Shown in pieces: positions 1 to 12,899 of a stretch of 64,000 nucleotides of DNA (positions within the stretch are counted from its first letter, which is position 1; every line of letters begins with the position of its first letter). Under the pieces are notes generated by a model, which worked only from the letters and a program-made list of their open reading frames with translations, did not search any database and was not told the origin of the DNA. The position numbers and the translations under genes were made by a program. Source of the stretch: Rhea pennata (taxonomy: Eukaryota > Chordata > Aves > Rheiformes > Rheidae); the NCBI RefSeq assembly GCF_028389875.1, contig NC_084678.1, positions 11,128,899 to 11,192,898 of the forward strand. Direction: 5' to 3'.

Positions 1-1785
1 TTAGAGATAGCATTCCCAGGCACATCTTCCTTAAGGTCTTCCTTTACAGATGACTTATTTCAATTTTGAAATAAGCCTCTTAATACAAAAGAATTCAGCA
101 GGTAACAGAAAGTAGTGTCTCAGGTTGTTTTATAAAAAACATTTATCACAGGTCAAACTGATTTAGTGAAGGGGCATAATAGATTTTTTTTTTTTTTTGC
201 TGGAGAGTAAATGTACATCACTTCAACTCATTCAAACTAATCTTATCATGTGGGAGTTTTAAAGGAGCTACCATCTGTTGCTGACAACATCAAGCTAGGC
301 TCAAAATTAAAAGTAGATTGAGAACACAGTATAAAGTCTCATGACTTTTTCATTCAACAAAGATTCACAGGTCATCAGCTGGATTTCCGGTTGGCAGGTC
401 TTATCTCCTGTAAATAAAGGTCTGTGATAGTTAGACTTTCACCCAATAATTAATGCCATTACAGCACCCTCTGTTTATTTAGTCATAGTCCATCCAAAGA
501 TATGTCATCTCAATGGAAATATCCATGTGTGGAAGTATATTTCAATTCTTTTTAATTCAATTAACCATGTGACCAAATCTAATGAGAAACAGGTTTAATT
601 AATACTAGTGCTCTCTCATACAACTATTTAATTTTTGTCTGAACTTTCAGTGTTTAACAGGTACTAACTACTGTTTAGTAGTTTAACTACTGTTAAGTCT
701 CCTGTTTCCAGGATGGGCTGAACAGCACAAATGTTTGATGTAAGGGTTGTTCCAGATCCCTCTGGACAGACTCTTGACTAATTTTTCTCTGTGCCCTTTC
801 AGAGGAAGGAATAGCGACAAAAACAAAAAGCAGAAAGGGCCTAGAAGAAATACCGGCTATACCCTGTGTTCCCCTACTAGTAGCAGTTACAAGATATTGC
901 AGAGATTATGGATCATCACTGTTTCTAGACATGTTTTGTTAATTTTTCAGCACCCTGAAAAATATGAAAGAGATGCTATGCATTTCAGCTACTGGATGTT
1001 ATTCATGAATGATAACAGGTTCGTATTCCTTCCAAAGCACTCACCACACTATGTTTCTGGGGCAATAGTGAACTAAAACAAGCCTTCCGGGCATCATGTG
1101 GTAGTCCGGTCATAGACATGGACAGGATGCGTTATCTCCATTGCTCTGTCTGGTTTTGCTCAGCTTGCATCAAGGAAGATACGGCATATGCCGAAAACAC
1201 AGCCTGGGGAGTGCTAGAAAGCATGGGTAATTACATGAAACGTGTGGGATTATGTAGTAGTGAAAAGGGGAAGAATCTGACGGGCTGAGATAAGCATCGA
1301 GAGTGAGAATTGATGGATCCTCTATTTCTGTCCAATTGTATGAGAGAAAACTGGACAGGTGCAGCATAAAAAGTGCGGACAATACTCTGAGAGGAATAAA
1401 AGGAGATGAAAAGAGCTTCCTTGCTTTTGAGCAAGTGTAGAATTCATTTAGAGTCAAATGTTATTGCTGGACTTTTAAAATATCTACTTTCTTTAAGTCA
1501 CTAATAATATAATATTTGTGATTTGTATACAAGGTAAGAATATTGAGGAGTCATGCACAGATTGTGAGAAGTGGTTTAGAGGATAGGTTTTCTGCATGAA
1601 TGACACTGTCCAATTATGTTATGCATGATCCTCAGTGCCAGGTATCATACCATATCAAGCAAAACTCTAGCTGTGGAATAAAAATTGGAAAATTACCCAG
1701 GTGATTCTATGTGTGCATGCAAAGACAAGAGCACATGGGAAAGGGAGAGACATTTCCATATTTCTGAGGAAGCGGTGTCCACACA

Positions 1786-1824
1786 AAGTTTGACCAACTT
1801 GCTTGCAAAAGCAAGTTTGACCAA
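1786..1824. repeat. Hairpin flanked by 12-bp direct repeats
   Basis: The 12-mer AAGTTTGACCAA occurs at 1786-1797 and again at 1813-1824. The left copy overlaps, and the right copy partly overlaps, a perfect inverted repeat with 9-bp arms (AACTTGCTT at 1796-1804 and AAGCAAGTT at 1809-1817) around the loop GCAA. No gene is associated with it. Confidence 0.85.
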
Positions 1825-4800
1825 AGTCCAGTATAAAGTTTTCTGATTAATACCCCACTCAGGTCAATGAAGATCTTCTTGCTAACTCAAAGAGGCTTTG
1901 TGTGGAGTCTTGTATATGTATGGCAGACATGTTTAATAAGCTTTTCTACATGTGATCACAGATTGTGTTTCATCAGGGTCTTCTAAATTGTGTGAACAGA
2001 GAATACTTTCATGGGGGATATAAGCTATCTAATCAATCAAAACTTTGATGCTGTAGAAATAAGGTAGACTGAGAACATACCTGTGTAGGTGTATAGAGCA
2101 CTAGGTCTTTTCACACAACAAATATTAATAGTTTAATCATCATCTGCAAAATTTTAGATGTCTATCATTCATGCTGCAATTATTAATCAAGGAATAAATG
2201 AGTATTTATTAGACAGCTTTCAGAGATTTAGAAATCTGTAGGGGAATGGGTGTGTTTTAAAAGCAAGATTGAGAGTTTCTTGGACACTTTCTACTCAGAG
2301 CAACTTTGTCCTGGTGTTTTTACACAATCTGATGTTGCTGAATTGTGCTTGATAATGATATGACACTGGAGATATTTAAATGGATCTGTTTTCTTAAAAT
2401 CAGAACAAGCCCTAAGGTTAAGTCAGTTTTCTTGAAATGCCAAAATGAAAATGGAGAGTTGTTGACATAATAATGTACAAGGCTACCATTTAGGAACTTC
2501 ACTGAAAAAAAAGTCTTTGTTCCAGCATAACTTCTTGTAACAGCCCTGTTTAAAAAGAGTTTCAAGTTTTCTAAAAGATTTCTTTTCTCAGAGCAAAATA
2601 TTTGGATTAACCCTGAAGTATCTCTTTTCTCCAAAACTTCATTTTGCTAAAAAAAAAGTGTTTTGTTTATTTTTATTTCATTTAATTTTCTAAATACAAA
2701 AGAATTTGAAATTTCAAAAAATAACAGAGCTGGTTCCCGTTCAGTTTTAGATGCACTGGCATCTGCTGGCAAGGTATAAAAACAAGGAGCTGTTGACTTC
2801 AACAGACATCATGCGGAAGTAAAATACACCTATAGAAAGAAAAATAGCAAGTGAATGACTGTGAGTTTGACCAGCATTGGATGTGGGACTTTTCAGGGCT
2901 GCATGGTCACTTTGCTGAGATATTTTGAGTGTTCTGTGGGACCCTGAGGAAGGGAGAGGGATGAGCCCTAATAAAGAATTCAGTAATATCAAGTGAGCCG
3001 TTGGGCTTTGAGCTATAAAAGAACATGCAGAGGAAGCCCTAGGGAAAAAGCGAGATTATTAGCCAAGTAAATTGTGCTCCAAGAGAAAGTGAAGAAGTGA
3101 AAGAAATGAGCACTGATGTATGTGCTTTGGCATGTTTTGCTGTAACCATACAAGCATGCTTCTCTGCAGTGTAGCTGTCCCAGGGCATTCGTGCTGTGCA
3201 GGTCTCAGTACTGGAGCCCATGTGCCTTCATCTGGCCTCCTTCCCCAGTTTGCACTGCTGTTAGGCAAGCAGCAGCAGTCGGAATCGCAGAGCCCAACTG
3301 GAGCCTGCTCCTCTTGCGGGCTCTGTCCCAACATGAGTGCAGTCCGGTTGTTGGCTTAGGCAGCCAAGCAATATCCGTTTCCTTTCATAATCTACATCGG
3401 TCTCGTACTCATTCTTTGTTGAGACAGGCATGGTAGTGATTGCTGTATGATCTGTCTGAACACCCTCTATTTAAACTTCCCTTATGAGCATGTTATTTCC
3501 ATTACACAGAATTCACACCTTTGTTTATTTGCCTAGGAGCTCTGATTTCCCCTCTCTCTCCCCTGGAACTGCTAGTTATTCCTTCTATTGTTTTTCCCTG
3601 GATCCCAGCAACTTCTATATATAGCAGAATACTCTTCATGTCCTCAAAAATCTGTTGCCTTTTCCAGTGAAACACGCTGGGTGCCAAACACAACCTAAGT
3701 GGAGCTCTGAGGAAACAGCATTTTCCCCAGGGACTACTGAATATGCAGAAAAATGTGGGCTCTGTTTTTCTAAAAATACCTGCCATAACCCTGTTGATGG
3801 ATCAAAGCACAGGTCAAATATTTGGCATCAGCCATATCCCCCCCTGCAAGTTCGCACCTACAGATAGTAGTATTATTTTTAAATACTTATTTCATTCATT
3901 TGGATCTACACATAAATAAAAGCTTCTGTTCCCACCCCCTCCTACAGCAAGTGGTAAATATATGCATGCTGTTGGCTCTCTGCTAGCTCTTTGATTTCCC
4001 AAGCAATGAGCTGATCCAGTTTCTCTTTCAATTCTGCCCTTGGGCAAGAGAAACTTTGCTAGGGTTATGAATCAACTCTATTTGAAGCTACCCTGTTTCC
4101 TGGAAAATGTCCTCAAGCACATCTTCAAGTGTGTTAGTTGCCAGACTTCCCTCTGAGTGTGCCCCTTTGTTAGAATTTTGTTTTGCCAAAGTTCAACAAC
4201 AACAACACCTTGTGCAATTAATTCTTTTCTCATTTGTTCAAAATGCAAGGCAAGTTTGTGAGAGATTCTTGCATATCCAAAGTAAAACTTTGTCATTTAG
4301 AAAAAAAAAATCTTTTGGATTTAGATGTTTAAATTTCTTGTAAGTATTTAAGAGTCTGAGGACTGGCATCTTAAACTACGTGGTTCAGCAACTATCTTTA
4401 TCTTAACAATCATCTTGAAAATCACTCCCTAGGTCTATCAGTGTCTAAAGGTACAGTTACACAGCTGCATTGACTAACACAAAGTTATGCTGCTGCTAAA
4501 AAAGAGAAGTGGTGTTGTCTTTTCCAGCTCCATGGTCACTTCCCCTAAACGTGTTCATGACACCTTGCTAGTGTTGACTCTAGAAATTTTGCAGCTGTGA
4601 GGTGTGTCAGAGCAGCTTTCTGATCTGACTAAAATGAACCCTGCAAAAAAAGTTTTCAGGTGGATCAAATTCTCGTAGTTGAGAGAGGCTGGGATGTGTG
4701 GTCAAGAGAGGAGTGGAGGACAACAGCCCATAGTTAGCCTGTGAACTCACAAGCTAAGTTCCCGCAAGGTACAGTCTCCCCAAGGCTTTTTTTTTTTGCA

Positions 4801-6028
4801 GGTTAGCTAACCACATCTGAAAAATTTGCGCCGTTACCCTATCTGTTAATTTGAATTGGTGTAACTGGCTTTTACAGGTAGGCAGGTCCTTTTTCTATTT
4901 TCAGAAGTGACTGCAAAGTGTAATCTCATAGACAGTTAATGTCATTGAAGCCCTGGGATGTCTAAATCAGTGATGAAAACAAGATTTATGAAGAGATCTT
5001 GGAGGAATAAATATCCTTACAAATGTGGGCCTAGTTTTCTTGTAACTCAGTTGCACTTTCTCTCCCTGAAATGTCTTTTTTTCATCTGCATGGAGACAGA
5101 TGTTGAATAGACAGGCAGTCTGCATAGAAAGCCTCCACAAAGATGCAGGCCTGCTCCTGGATTTAATAAAGCTGATAAAGCAATGTTTCAGTTTACTGCA
5201 AATGCTTTCGTCAGTCTGGCTTTTCATCAGTCCTTTCAAGAGAAAGCACTTAAATGTGAACTTTGAAAATACTGTTTTCTTAGGAAATGCAAATGCCAGA
5301 TATCGTATGGAGCTGAATTCTCATCAAAAAAAGTCTCGAGTAACATACCTTTCAATTTCCCTTTTTTCTAGGAGTTGGCAAAAAAGAATAATATGATTAT
5401 TCTTAGTCAAATTAGCATTTGTTTCTTCTATTCAAGCTTTGGGAATGCATTAATCATGTTTACTGAACATCTACTTAGACTGAGCTGGTTGGCATTAATT
5501 ACAAAGTGTACTTGGATCTTTCTTTGTTAGAATGGTATCAACTTTTCACTGAACAAATCATTCTAGGCCAAAAAATGATCCTTTTCTTCATAAAATTTTG
5601 ATGTTTATTCTAAGCCTTCTTTTCAGGAAGGTATGCTAATGACCTGTACCAAAATGTGACTTTTTATAGCTTTCCTGATGGCAAGCCAGAAATAATTTTG
5701 GTCCTCTGACAAATTTCCATTCCTCCTATGATCTTTCTGTATTCTTTAAAGATAAATGTCAGCCACTCTTGTATGCCTCTCTTACTAGATACTAAGCAAA
5801 TGAAAAATCTACTTATTACTTCACAAATAATCACTTTCTCATTAGCTGATGAATGAATTGTATTAAAATGTAAAACCAAATTATTTTCAACAGAAACTCT
5901 CTCCATTTCACGAGGAATTTTACTTGGCTGCTAGTATTGATTGGAAAACATTCTGATTTTTTACTAAGCATTTTTTAGAGAGGTTATCCATACTTTATTT
6001 TAGAATTTTAACTTTTTTGGATACAAAT

Positions 6029-6042
6029 ACACACACATACAT

Positions 6043-6074
<32 letters not shown>
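6029..6074. repeat. (CA)n/(TA)n microsatellite
   Basis: An AC-dinucleotide run with two ATAC interruptions passes directly into an AT-dinucleotide run. It is a simple-sequence repeat and probably length-polymorphic. Confidence 0.95.
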
Positions 6075-9000
6075 TTGTCATAACCAACTTACAGAGAGAA
6101 AGACAGAATTTAATAGACTGAGTACAAAACTGGAAAATTGGAATACAAATGGTTTGTAGCTCATATATAGTTGTGTTCACACTTGTGGACCCAAATTTTC
6201 AGAAACACTTGTTAAGTTTGTGTACACACAGCTGCAACTTTGAATCAAAAGCTTATGGCTCATAAAATTAGAAGTGACAATTGCAAGTGCATAATAGAGA
6301 CCATCACAACAATCTTCTGTAAAACTGTTTTAATATCACCTCACATATGGCTGAGAAGCTCATAAAGAATTTTTCTTTAAAACAATCATACCGATAATGA
6401 AATTTTACTTAAGGAATAGGAAGAGTCTAGGTTTTTGGCCCACTTTTACTGCTTGGCAGCAGTTGAAGACAGCAAAATTTCCCCAGATCAGCTCAGTTTG
6501 CTTTCTGTAGTCCTTCTCTATAACTAGGATCTCAGTGTTGGAAGAGTTTGTGTAGCAATTTCCATGCTACCCCTCTTTACACTCCCCTCGCGTGGTTTGA
6601 GATGTCCTGCATTTGAGACCCCTGCTCCAGGTCATCACAGATGGTGCAGGACCTCTCTGAGAACTGCTGGGCTCTGAATCGATGGTTCACAGGCATGGAA
6701 GATACTTCACAGTGACAAATTGTCGAGCTTTCAAGCTGAATCCCTTAGTGTCTGGCCTGTATAGAAGTGAATTTCTTCAGTCTGTTGGCTTTGATGCATT
6801 CACATCGCTTCCTTCTTGTCCCTAAATTGTCATATAGATTCCCAGCAGTGTGAGAATTAGCAGCTTTGGGGCAAATTTGCCCAGGTGTCGTACGCAGGTT
6901 AGGCATAACATGCACCCTAGTACAAGAGATAAGGATGTGCTATAGCCACAGCCCCACTAGCTCACTGAAGGCAAAAGTGCTCCAAAATGGACTGGGGAGG
7001 GGAAGGTATAAAACACAACATGTGCTCTTTGATCAAGAGACTATTTTTTGTATATTATACTTCCTTCTGCAATATCTCAGAGGTTTGCCTGCTTACCTCA
7101 TGGGCAGAGCGCCAGGAAGCTCTATGTTCTGTAAGTCCCACAAGCTCTTTCCTTTATAGAGACAATGCAGTCCCAGGGTCTGGACCTAACATAATTTGGA
7201 AATGTGTAATTCACTGTGATTCCTGCAAAAACACTGCTGTGAGATGCTGAAGTAAATATATGCTTATTTCTGCCTCTGAAAGTGTGCAAACTGAACATTG
7301 GTTTGAACTTTGTTTTTAAGCAGAAAAGCTTCTATTTTTTTCAAAGTCAGAAATTACAGTTAGCATCCAGAATTAATATGCCAGTTAATACAGTAAAGGC
7401 ATATTGTTGTGAATCAGATAACATTAGCAATTCAAACATGTGAAGCATTTAAAAAAAATCCTAATAGTTAATTTTGTCTTCTTTGAAGTTATTTAAAGGT
7501 TTCACAATTCTGCAAGTTGCACAACTTGCCTTCATCATGCAGAAAATCCAAGATGCTCCTGGGTTTTGTCTTTAATGATTAAAAACACTTCTTTTTGGCA
7601 TGCCAATCTCTAGTATGTTTATTGTAAGGGAGAGGCTGTGGTGAATGTTGCCAATAAGAGTTTAATAATATGTCTAGGATGTCCAATTAGTTGAGAAATT
7701 TAAATCAACATGTTTAGTGACTGCATATGAGACATCTTCTGTTTTTTTTTTTAATGGAATGTGCTTTGAAGTTTTTCACTTGTCTTGAAGTGAGATGGTG
7801 CACTTGTATGTCACAAGGAGCAATATACATTTGTACTTAAACCTTTTTCTTTCTATATCTCTGACTTTCAGACATAGCCGGAGAGAAGATGACATCATTC
7901 TGAAGTACCAAAATTTGGCATCTCCTTAACTAGGCAGAAGATATATATAATCTGAAGTATCCTTATCTGTTGCTGATCTGGAACCTGGCTCCTAAAAGGT
8001 CTTGCTTGTTGTGTGTATGCTCTGCATGTCCCATTCAGAATGACTCAGATTTGAATTCTAGCTGAGGCTTTCTTCCGTGCTTTATAGTTATAGGGAGGTC
8101 AGTTTTATGCTATTGCCTGGCAGCCCTCCATATGATGAGCGTGTTGACATGAAAGACTGCAGTTGTGCATTTGCAGTTTGTGTCTGAACATTGCTATAGG
8201 GCTGTTAGAGCAGCTTCCAGGTTTGGATTGACTACAGTCCTCAGCTGGCTTGGCTGGCCCCAATCTAGTTAAGTGTGTACCCTTGCCCATGCAGCAAGTG
8301 GGATTGCTCTTGAGTTAGGGACCAAGCTTATCTGCAAAATTATCTGTGATTTCCAGTCATATAACTGAGACCAGAATAGGGGGCTTTTGTAAGAACTTCA
8401 AAGTCCAGACGAGTGTAACTCATACCACCACAGACAGTATTTTTGCTTTTTTCAACCTGAAAAACTCATACATATCTTTAGTGCTGCTGGAAGTGTGTCC
8501 AACAGTTAGATTACCTGGTAGTTCTAGGTAAGTAAGAAAGATCTGCACCGTTCCTCTACCTCTCCCCTATCTCCTTTTCTTATGTGGAGCACAGTTCAAT
8601 AACACAATGAATCAGATTTTAATAGTGGTTTATTTGATTTACTGTCAAGGTCCTATACACCTAAGCTGATAGTGGAGGATAAAGTAAAAGATAAGTGCAT
8701 AGCAATTTGGGAAGACCAGGAGATAATTCTCTTACTCAGAGGACCCCTTTATTGCCCTGTTGTGCTTAGTGACTAGCTCCGCTGGCTTCCTGACACACAG
8801 TGCTTGGAGTTCATTCAACACACTTAACAATTAAAGGCAAAGAGTTTGAACTTGTTGGGAGGAACATGCCCAAGAAAGCAAAGTATAATTTATCTAGATT
8901 ATAAAATGCATTCCATTCCACACTTGTTTTGACATTGTCCCTTGGAGAAAAGTATTTTATCTCATGAAGGAGTCTCACTGTTGCTTTCCTTGTCAGGAGG

Positions 9001-9726
9001 ATGATTGTTCCAAGTGTTCAGCTCCAAACAAATCCCACAAAGCAAAGATTTTAAAACTTCTTTCTGGATCCAAATAGTAGTTTAAGTTTCACTTTTCATG
9101 CTCTTTCAAAACCCACAGGCTACTAATCATACACATGAAGGAACAGAGGTCATAAAGCTCTGAACAAGAGATGAAAATCAATGTAGACCTTCCTCTAATA
9201 GTAAAGAAGACTATAGGAATATAAAATATAGGGTCAGGACAGGTATTGTATGAGGTGCGTTAGCACTTCTGGATAAATAAACAGGAAAGAAATGAATATT
9301 AAAATTCATATAGAAGGTTGAGCTATACTGGAAAATGTACACTGTAGTGTAGAACCAGATCCCAAGTATGGTGTCCATTTGTACCAATTACACTTTTTTT
9401 TCCCACAAAAAATTCTTAAGAACCAATTCTCTTGTGACTGATAGCAGTTTTAGGTTACTTTTCAGCTATCGGTATCAACAAATTTATTTCTAGGTTATAC
9501 TCTGGTGTGTGAAAGGGAGTTATGGCAGTGGGATTGCAGCCCTGAGTTATAGTACAAGAGTGGAAAACTGACAGTATCAATAATAGCAGAGATTTCAGAA
9601 AGGTCAAGCTGCATGGTATTTCTGTGACAGAACAATTTAGCTTCTCTCTGTTGTTTTTTAATCTCTTCAAAGCTGATAACTCAGAAATACCCAAGAATAA
9701 ATGTTAGTGAATAAGTATAATGCTCA

Positions 9727-9784
9727 GTTTCATAATGTAACATTCATAGTTTTTTGTTTCATAATGTAACATTCATAGTTTTTC
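9727..9784. repeat. 29-bp tandem duplication
   Basis: Two adjacent 29-bp copies (9727-9755 and 9756-9784), each beginning GTTTCATAATGTAACATTC, differ only at the last base. The near identity in non-coding DNA indicates a recent duplication. Confidence 0.95.
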
Positions 9785-11453
9785 CCAAACCTTGCCTGGA
9801 AGAACATATCAAAAAATGTTGAATATAGCCACCCACACTGCAGTATATCATTTCACAAGTTATCAGAACACACACACTATGGTAAGCAATTAGTGAAGCT
9901 GCTTGTAGTCTCAACCTCAATAGACCCTTTTGTTTCAGTTCTCAGCAGTAAACAGGCAGCTTTTTCCTCAAAAGTTGCACTTCTTGCATGGATTTTGGAT
10001 AGATGTGCTGCAAATAATATGTCAGAAATTGTAAACTCTCTCCTTTTATAAGAATTGAGAATATGCTAAAAGTTAAAATTTCCACACAAAAGTTTAAAAA
10101 TCGACACATATATATGCAGTCCCACTGAAGTAAATGTTATGATTCACATATTTAAAATTGATCAGGCACTGTGTTGTTCCACTAAAATTTGTTCTAAGAT
10201 GAACTTCAGCTATCAGCATTTCTCAGAATTAAGTTTTCAGAGCTTGGATTATTTTGTCACATCAGTTAAGGTCAGCATTGACACAGACATGGATTCTAGC
10301 TTTGGTTGTTTAGAATGAATGTATTTCATTGTATGGAAAAAGTCAAACTAGAACGCATTATCTGTGGCCTAATCATGGCACTGCAAGTTGTATATAGAGA
10401 CTGACTCATAAAATGCTATATAATAATCAGTTTATAATGAACAGACATCCACGAAAAATGCCAGATTGTCAGTTCTGAGAACTAAAAAAGCACAGATTAA
10501 TTGGCTCCAGCTTTGTCTGCATGACTCTCACTAATATGCCTAAAGCCTGAACAGAATTAACTTCCTTTTGGATATGTAATCCTAGTTCACTTCCTTATTG
10601 AGAAAGTTAATGTGGAGGCCAATTAATTCTGTTCATTTTATGATCCAAATATCTTCCTCAAGTGAGTTTCTGCAAGAAGTGGTAGCAGTAAAGTAGTATT
10701 GCTGGTCATTTGAATAAGTAGTTCTCAAAGAACAAATAATTTCAAAGAAACAATGACCTGGATCAAGTGAGTTTATCCAGATCACCAATAGGTGAATGGT
10801 TTCATAGATATTTATTAATCTTGGAAGCATCGTGCTCTTTTTGATATGTTTGAAATATGAGAATAAGAAAGCCATACAGGTTTCTTAACACGAAAGTCTG
10901 ACCTGGTCATTCATTATCTGTGTAGTTTGATATTTACCTATTTCCATTTTGGACGTACACTCTGGGGTAGCAGATTAATGAAGTTCTTTGAAAACTTCAG
11001 GAACCTGAAAATCCACAAAGCGCCAAGAACAAAACTTTCCAGGTCAGCAATTATTGTACTTTTGAGAAATCTGGAGGACAGCACACGTTTGTACTGCAGC
11101 TTGTACAGAATTGGTCAAAATCTTACTCAGAGTGACACTGTTACAGATCTTTGGGTCTACTAAATTTAATTTGTGAAATGACAAGTAAATGTGGATTTGC
11201 AATATGGAAGCAATTAAGGATTTTGAAATAGCTGATTACTGGGCTGTCAAGGTCAGTTCAAATAAATTATATCTCATCTGTTTGGTTATCTTTCAATCTT
11301 AAATTAAGAACATGTGTGAGCAGCATGATATACTTACAATTGAACAGTAATCCTGACTTTCTGTTAACACTTGTTTCACGTTGGCACAACTCATTGGCTG
11401 TAGTGGTGTAATATTAGTTTGTAATGTGCACCCACATGGTCTCAGAAGTTTGC

Positions 11454-11475
11454 CTGGGCAGCCAAGGCTGCCCAG
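11454..11475. repeat. 22-bp near-perfect palindrome
   Basis: CTGGGCAGCC (11454-11463) and GGCTGCCCAG (11466-11475) are perfect reverse complements separated only by AA. It lies in a GC-richer patch with no identifiable gene. Confidence 0.9.
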
Positions 11476-12643
11476 CCTCCCCAGGATTGGGGTAAGTGCC
11501 CTGCCGTCTCGCAGTCCACCTTGGCTGGCGCTTGTACCAGTGATTTTCGACTGTACAGCAGCGGGAACTGCAGTCACTGTAAAGTACCCATTGCAGTAGG
11601 ATTTCCAGAAAAGTGACATTTTCACATAGTGCTGTGTGCTTTTTCTTACTCTCTCATTCCTTCAGCTGGAGGCAGTGTTAACTTGGCAAAGGCAGCACGG
11701 TTGTGCTAACAGGCTGACTGCTGTCTATGTAACCGTCAGGCCGCCTGTCAAGGTGTGCTGAGTAGATGGCATTTTTTTTAATATACATCATTTCTTCTGA
11801 TCTTGCGAGGGTTCAAATTATTTCCATCCTTCCTCAGAACTTTGGAAATATTTTATCTTGTGATAACAGAAGAGAAACAAAACAATCGCATCCCTGGAGA
11901 CCCAGGTGCTGCACGCACAGGGGAGAAGCACGTGCGGCTCAGCCTGTGCTGCGCCTGCAGGGAGCCTCCTCCCTGGCCAGCTCACTGACACCTGATAAGG
12001 TTATACAGCAGGAAAGGACTTAACACATTCCTCAATACTCAGGATAGCCTCGGTTGCAAAAATAGCGTAGTGGTTAATGGTTAAATACACAAAAGGAGTG
12101 GGAAGCCAAAGCTCTGTGCTGTAGGGCTTAACTCCCGTGTGCCTTTGCCTTGCCACCTGGTGTAGTTCACCTCCCCGGGCTGCCCCTGTGCAAGGCAGTG
12201 TCTACTGCACCCTCAGGTCAGGAACGGCGCTTGGGAGAAGTTACCAAACTAGCCAGGTGAAAACATAGCCTGGAGACACTCGTGGGCCTAGGCATCTGAA
12301 CAGCGTCAGGAATGAGCCCTTAGAAAGTTTTGTTGATAGAAGTGGGGCAGTCAAATGATATCAAAAGTCCTGATAAAAGATTTCAGAGTTGACCACAGTA
12401 AAAATCAAAACTTCTGAGTCTTCAGTGGTTGCAGGTTACAGCTATCACTACCCCCATAATCACTTCCCTCTGCACCCTTAGTCATCTGTGCTGTTGCCAG
12501 ACGTAACCGCAGTACTTGTGCTCATGTGTTGTTACCTAAAGGTATAGTTTGGGGCATGAATTACTGATACAGGAGAACGTATTGAAAGAGCAATGACAGC
12601 TTATAGCAATATAGATTTAAAATGACTGATGAACAGAGTAGAA

Positions 12644-12664
12644 TTTTTTTTTTTTTTTTTTTTT
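12644..12664. repeat. Poly(T) tract
   Basis: An uninterrupted run of 21 T. On the minus strand this is poly(A) and could be the tail of an old retroposon, but no retroposon body is recognisable beside it. Confidence 0.95.
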
Positions 12665-12899
12665 AATATTCTCTCTTCTGGCTGTTTCTTCTATTCTGAA
12701 TATAGGCATGTAAGCCAAAGAACCTGAGGGAACCATAAAGCAGAAGGATTTTAGCGCTTGAATTTAAGTAACGTGATTGTGTAAAATTTCAAGTTGAAGC
12801 CCAATAAGAATATTAGTGAGAGTTGAAAGTACCACAGTATTTTTCAAGAAGAAAATACTTTCTACCCTGAAAGACTTGCAAGACTCTTGCTACACTACA

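Noticed and set aside
747-1076. 109-codon frame near the left edge, checked as a possible exon of the next gene (BCAS1 in human)
   Set aside because: No BCAS1-like sequence, no paired splice sites and no conservation that I could recognise.
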